Position numbers and translations under genes: made by a program. A DNA stretch of 7,482 bases from an uncultured Bacteroidota bacterium (lineage in GTDB: Bacteria > Bacteroidota > Bacteroidia > Chitinophagales > Chitinophagaceae). The first letter of the stretch is position 1. Every line of letters starts with the position of its first letter. The DNA lies in contig CAIYVS010000128.1 of assembly GCA_903929655.1 (NCBI GenBank), forward strand, positions 1-7,482, in the 5' to 3' direction. This document shows positions 5,561 through 7,482 of the stretch, one piece after another. Below the pieces are notes generated by a model, which made no database searches, was not told where the DNA came from, and was given only the letters and a program-made list of their open reading frames with translations.

Positions 5561-6271
5561 TCAAATTGCAATAATATCCAAAAAATAAAAGCCTGTATCC
5601 CAATTAGCATCTTTGTTATCAACAGGCGTATATTTTTTATAAACGACTTCCCCTTTAGTTATTGGTATTGCAGAAGTAAAGAAAGGGGCATTATATACAA
5701 AGCTATGGTACTCTCCGTTCTCTCCGCAGGCGTCTACATTGGCCGGTAGGTCGTTAAGAAAATCATTGTCAATCTTTCGTCCTAAAAATTCTTTGCCCAG
5801 GTATTTATCATTTACACAGACAATGATGGCTTCGATTCCTGCGGCCTCTACCATTCGAACCAGGTCGCGTGTATCTTTTTTCCATAAAGGGAATATCGCT
5901 TTAAACCCTACCTGTTCTAATTGTTGTTCCCTGTATTGCTTCAGGTCTTCAAGAAAAATATCTCCGAAAGCAGCAGTACTAATTCCTTCTTTTTTATATC
6001 CTGACAAGGTTTGCTGCATGGCATTTTTATACACATCATCATTTGGGCTGGCGGGCAATTTTACTTTAATGAGGGGCAAGCCCATTCTTGCTGCCTGCAT
6101 ATCCAATAGCTCCTCCCTCACCCCGTGCATAAATACCCTGTCATACTCTGCACTTAATGTGGTAAGTAGTTTTGAGACTTTGTAGTCCTGATTTTGCAAA
6201 AGCAAATGGTATGCGAGGGCTGCATCTTTGCCTGAGCTCCAGTTTAAAACAATTGGTTCATTTTCATCCAT
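5561..6271 (-). CDS. Dph6-like (diphthine-ammonia ligase family) PP-loop ATPase
   Basis: This 236-residue protein belongs to the Diphthami_syn_2/Dph6-related adenine nucleotide alpha-hydrolase family. An N-terminal PP-loop, WSSGKDAALA (11-20), binds ATP for adenylation. It is followed by MHGVREELLDMQAARMGLPL (48-67), AFGDIFLEDLKQYREQQL (101-118) and FPLWKKDTRDLV (127-138). The family's hallmark VDACGENGEYHSFVYNAPFF spans 179-198. In archaea and eukaryotes Dph6 amidates diphthine on elongation factor 2. Bacteria lack diphthamide, so the substrate of this bacterial branch is unknown; an ATP-dependent amidoligase activity is inferred. The ATG at 6271 sits 17 bases from a TATATTTG -7 element. The gene lies 36 bases after the HTH-protein gene on the same strand and ends 22 bases from the palindrome cluster. 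Confidence 0.9.
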   Translation of the reverse strand: MDENEPIVLNWSSGKDAALAYHLLLQNQDYKVSKLLTTLSAEYDRVFMHGVREELLDMQAARMGLPLIKVKLPASPNDDVYKNAMQQTLSGYKKEGISTAAFGDIFLEDLKQYREQQLEQVGFKAIFPLWKKDTRDLVRMVEAAGIEAIIVCVNDKYLGKEFLGRKIDNDFLNDLPANVDACGENGEYHSFVYNAPFFTSAIPITKGEVVYKKYTPVDNKDANWDTGFYFLDIIAI

Positions 6272-6288
6272 ATCCGGCGTAATCCCGA

Positions 6289-6296
6289 CAAATATA
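6289..6296 (-). promoter_or_regulatory. Candidate -7 promoter element for the Dph6-like gene
   Basis: On the minus strand this reads TATATTTG, an exact TAnnTTTG match. It lies in the 36-base gap after the HTH-protein gene. Transcription would start near 6282, about 11 bases before the ATG. No TTG lies at the expected -33 position, so read-through from the upstream gene may also contribute. Confidence 0.45.
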
Positions 6297-6307
6297 GGAT
6301 GATAAGG

Positions 6308-7180
6308 CTAGCGTTTAAGACCGATATTATCCATTTTGCGGGTAATGGGTTTTTTATTGAATATTTTTTTCCTGGCTGTTGTTTTGATAGTTTGCTGAGA
6401 AGGTGTTTCATTTTCTATTCCAGACCCGGCCTGATAATCGTCCTGCTGAGCGGGATGTGAGGTGGTGGTTGCTATGTGAATAGTTTTATCCTTTTTTATC
6501 CCTGGGTGCGCCTGGGGCTGTTCTGCAAGTGATTGATTTTCAGTAATATTTTCCTGATTTTTATCTTTTTTAGAAAAAATATTATCGCCGGAATTATCAA
6601 CATTATTCAGTTGTAAGTCGTGAGTGGTAAGTCGTAAGTCAGGTGTTTTTGGGGTTATAGTTTCAGGGGGTTGCGGAGCTATGTCATCTTCTTCAGCAAG
6701 AAGGTGTTGATCTTCGAGCCATGAGGAATCGTAGCCCAAATCCATGGACTTTACCTTTTTCTGAATGAAATTATCGCAAAGGAGAGTTACTTCCCGAACA
6801 ATTTGGCATTTATCTCTTTCGAGACCATTTGTAAACTCTGTCATCATCTCTATTGCTTCGGGCAAAGCGAGATTGGGCATTTGTTTAATACCTGCGAGGA
6901 GTTTTCGCTGCACTTCTGCTTCGTGCCTGTCGGGGAAACGCTGTTCCGGTGCACGGGTGAGTATGGCGATTTGCAGATGGGCAAGCTGGGAGTAGAGATT
7001 GTTCTTAAGAAAGAGGGGCATTTGCCTGGCTGCATTGCGGGCTTCGCGCCATTTGTTTTGCTTTATCCAGTAGGATAAGGTTTTAGCATGGATATTGAGA
7101 TCGGCTGCGATCTGCGCTTGTGTTTTCCGGCCGTTGAAGTATTGTTCGCGGGCGGCTTCCTGAATTGTTGTTGTTATCAT
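6308..7180 (-). CDS. gpP-like helix-turn-helix protein with long disordered C-terminal tail
   Basis: The 290-residue product has a DNA-binding head and a low-complexity tail. Residues 7-46, QEAAREQYFNGRKTQAQIAA then DLNIHAKTLSYWIKQNKWRE, form a helix-turn-helix of the type found at the N-terminus of phage terminase gpP-like proteins (Terminase_5), with a recognition helix at about 33-44. Residues 50-150 are helical and may form an oligomerising region. From about 160 to 290 the chain is rich in Gln, Pro, Thr, Asn and Lys, without a predicted fold, and ends in a basic stretch (KKIFNKKPITRK). The part TPDLRLTTHDLQLNN (179-193) is encoded by a GTAAGTC repeat. No capsid, portal or large terminase gene is near, so a packaging role is doubtful; a regulator or a phage leftover is possible. 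The ATG at 7180 precedes the HTH directly, and a strong promoter lies upstream. Confidence 0.72.
   Translation of the reverse strand: MITTTIQEAAREQYFNGRKTQAQIAADLNIHAKTLSYWIKQNKWREARNAARQMPLFLKNNLYSQLAHLQIAILTRAPEQRFPDRHEAEVQRKLLAGIKQMPNLALPEAIEMMTEFTNGLERDKCQIVREVTLLCDNFIQKKVKSMDLGYDSSWLEDQHLLAEEDDIAPQPPETITPKTPDLRLTTHDLQLNNVDNSGDNIFSKKDKNQENITENQSLAEQPQAHPGIKKDKTIHIATTTSHPAQQDDYQAGSGIENETPSQQTIKTTARKKIFNKKPITRKMDNIGLKR
6613..6640. repeat. GTAAGTC short repeat inside a coding region
   Basis: The word GTAAGTC occurs three times in 28 bases, beginning at 6613, 6627 and 6634; the first two are followed by GT. Read on the minus strand it is the ACTTACGACTTAC/CACTCACG type of simple repeat that I recall from between genes in Bacteroidota genomes. 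Here it lies in frame within the disordered tail of the HTH protein. The recollection about other genomes was not checked. Confidence 0.6.
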
Positions 7181-7183
7181 GAC

Positions 7184-7207
7184 ATGTGATTAAATGTGAT
7201 AAATGTG
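7184..7207. promoter_or_regulatory. Helically phased ATGTG repeats in the leader of the HTH gene
   Basis: ATGTG recurs at 7184-7188, 7194-7198 and 7203-7207, about one helical turn apart; the first two copies extend to ATGTGAT. They lie immediately upstream of the ATG at 7180, inside the transcribed leader. They could be an operator for the HTH protein itself. This is a guess based on spacing; three five-base words in AT-rich DNA may also be chance. Confidence 0.25.
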
Positions 7208-7217
7208 TGGGCTAAGG

Positions 7218-7482
7218 TTAGTTATAACCAGCGTTTATGCGGTTGGTGAGGCTCGTAAAGGGATGCTTCTTTTTTTCATAGGGGTCCAATTTTCTGACAA
7301 AGGTAAAAAGAGGTAAAACAGGTATCAAAAAAAGATATCGACATTTTGAGGGGTACAAAATGGGTGAAAGGCTTTGCTGTGGCTGATTTCCGGAATCAAT
7401 TTTCATGCCGGCTACCTGTAATTCTTGTGCATTTGCCACTTGTTCTATATGTGGAAATAAATTCCTTTCTTCAAACCTGATA
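7218..7482 (-). CDS. Probable hemerythrin-domain protein, C-terminal end only
   Basis: The frame is open from the right edge of the window to a TAA at 7218-7220, giving 87 residues of a protein whose start lies beyond the edge. The first visible residues, IRFEERNLFPHIEQVANAQELQ, resemble the last helix of hemerythrin/HHE cation-binding domains, where (H)-(I/L)-R-F-E-E-x-x-L-F-P supplies an iron-ligand Glu. Such proteins bind a di-iron centre and take part in oxygen or nitric oxide sensing and iron handling. The rest, from GNQPQQSLSPILYPS on, does not resemble a hemerythrin tail; it is rich in hydrophobic and basic residues and overlaps the promoter of the next gene. The domain may have lost its normal stop, or a frameshift may lie near 7380. 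The call rests on about 20 residues. Confidence 0.5.
   Translation of the reverse strand, partial: IRFEERNLFPHIEQVANAQELQVAGMKIDSGNQPQQSLSPILYPSKCRYLFLIPVLPLFTFVRKLDPYEKKKHPFTSLTNRINAGYN
7298..7329 (-). promoter_or_regulatory. Full Bacteroidota-type promoter for the HTH-protein gene
   Basis: On the minus strand TTTG (7326-7329) and TACCTTTG (7298-7305) are separated by exactly 20 bases, matching the TTTG-N(about 20)-TAnnTTTG arrangement of primary sigma promoters in this phylum. Transcription would start near 7291, giving a leader of about 110 bases before the ATG at 7180. It is the best promoter in the window and lies inside the open 3' extension of the hemerythrin-like frame. Confidence 0.65.

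Noticed and set aside
5480..5749. A plus-strand open frame of 89 codons beginning within the palindrome cluster.
   Set aside because: It mostly overlaps the well-supported Dph6-like gene on the other strand, and its translation resembles no protein family.
5739..6185. A plus-strand open frame of 148 codons.
   Set aside because: It lies wholly antisense to the Dph6-like gene, and its Ser/Cys/Arg-rich translation is typical of a shadow frame.

Overview
The window looks like a chromosomal segment from a member of the Bacteroidota, probably near the Chitinophagaceae. Base composition is moderately AT-rich. Several genes are preceded by the phylum's TAnnTTTG -7 promoter element and mostly lack Shine-Dalgarno sequences. 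Short secreted proteins end their signal peptides just before Gln. The protein families (short QueG, FumC, a Dph6-like PP-loop protein, a Y1 transposase with GCCCTTTCAGGGC repeats) fit this. The assignment is inferred from style and was not checked against a database.

Left part (1-3006). The 3' end of an EamA/DMT-type permease overlaps a YigZ/IMPACT gene by 17 bases, so the two are probably translationally coupled. Next come two small convergent genes for secreted proteins of unknown function (1247-1621 + and 1638-2003 -); their sequences suggest distant homology to each other. queG, for epoxyqueuosine reductase, follows; it starts with TTG and has a -7 element at the right distance upstream.

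Middle (3007-4992). An antitoxin-like gene on the minus strand is followed, with a 4-base ATGA overlap, by the first 20 codons of a MazF/PemK-type toxin. The toxin frame then hits a stop, and a REP-like intergenic repeat begins about 15 bases further on. The toxin-antitoxin locus therefore appears to have lost its toxin. Upstream on the same strand is fumC (class II fumarase), with its own -7 element.

Right part (4993-7482). A single-domain HUH/Y1 transposase of the REP-associated (RAYT/IS200-like) type is followed directly by a cluster of small palindromes (5454-5538). The cluster sits between the transposase and a convergent gene for a Dph6-like ATP-dependent amidoligase. Upstream of that gene on the same strand is a gene for a gpP-like helix-turn-helix protein with a long disordered tail, part of which is encoded by a GTAAGTC repeat. 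It is preceded by a good TTTG-N20-TAnnTTTG promoter and a roughly 110-base leader. At the right edge, on the minus strand, lies the 3' end of a probable hemerythrin-domain gene.

Most genes are unrelated housekeeping functions: queuosine synthesis, the TCA cycle, and a conserved protein of the IMPACT family. The less ordinary content is the decayed toxin-antitoxin pair, the transposase with its palindrome cluster, the paired secreted proteins and the repeat-bearing HTH protein. No complete new multi-gene system is evident. No stretch longer than 300 bases lacks a gene.
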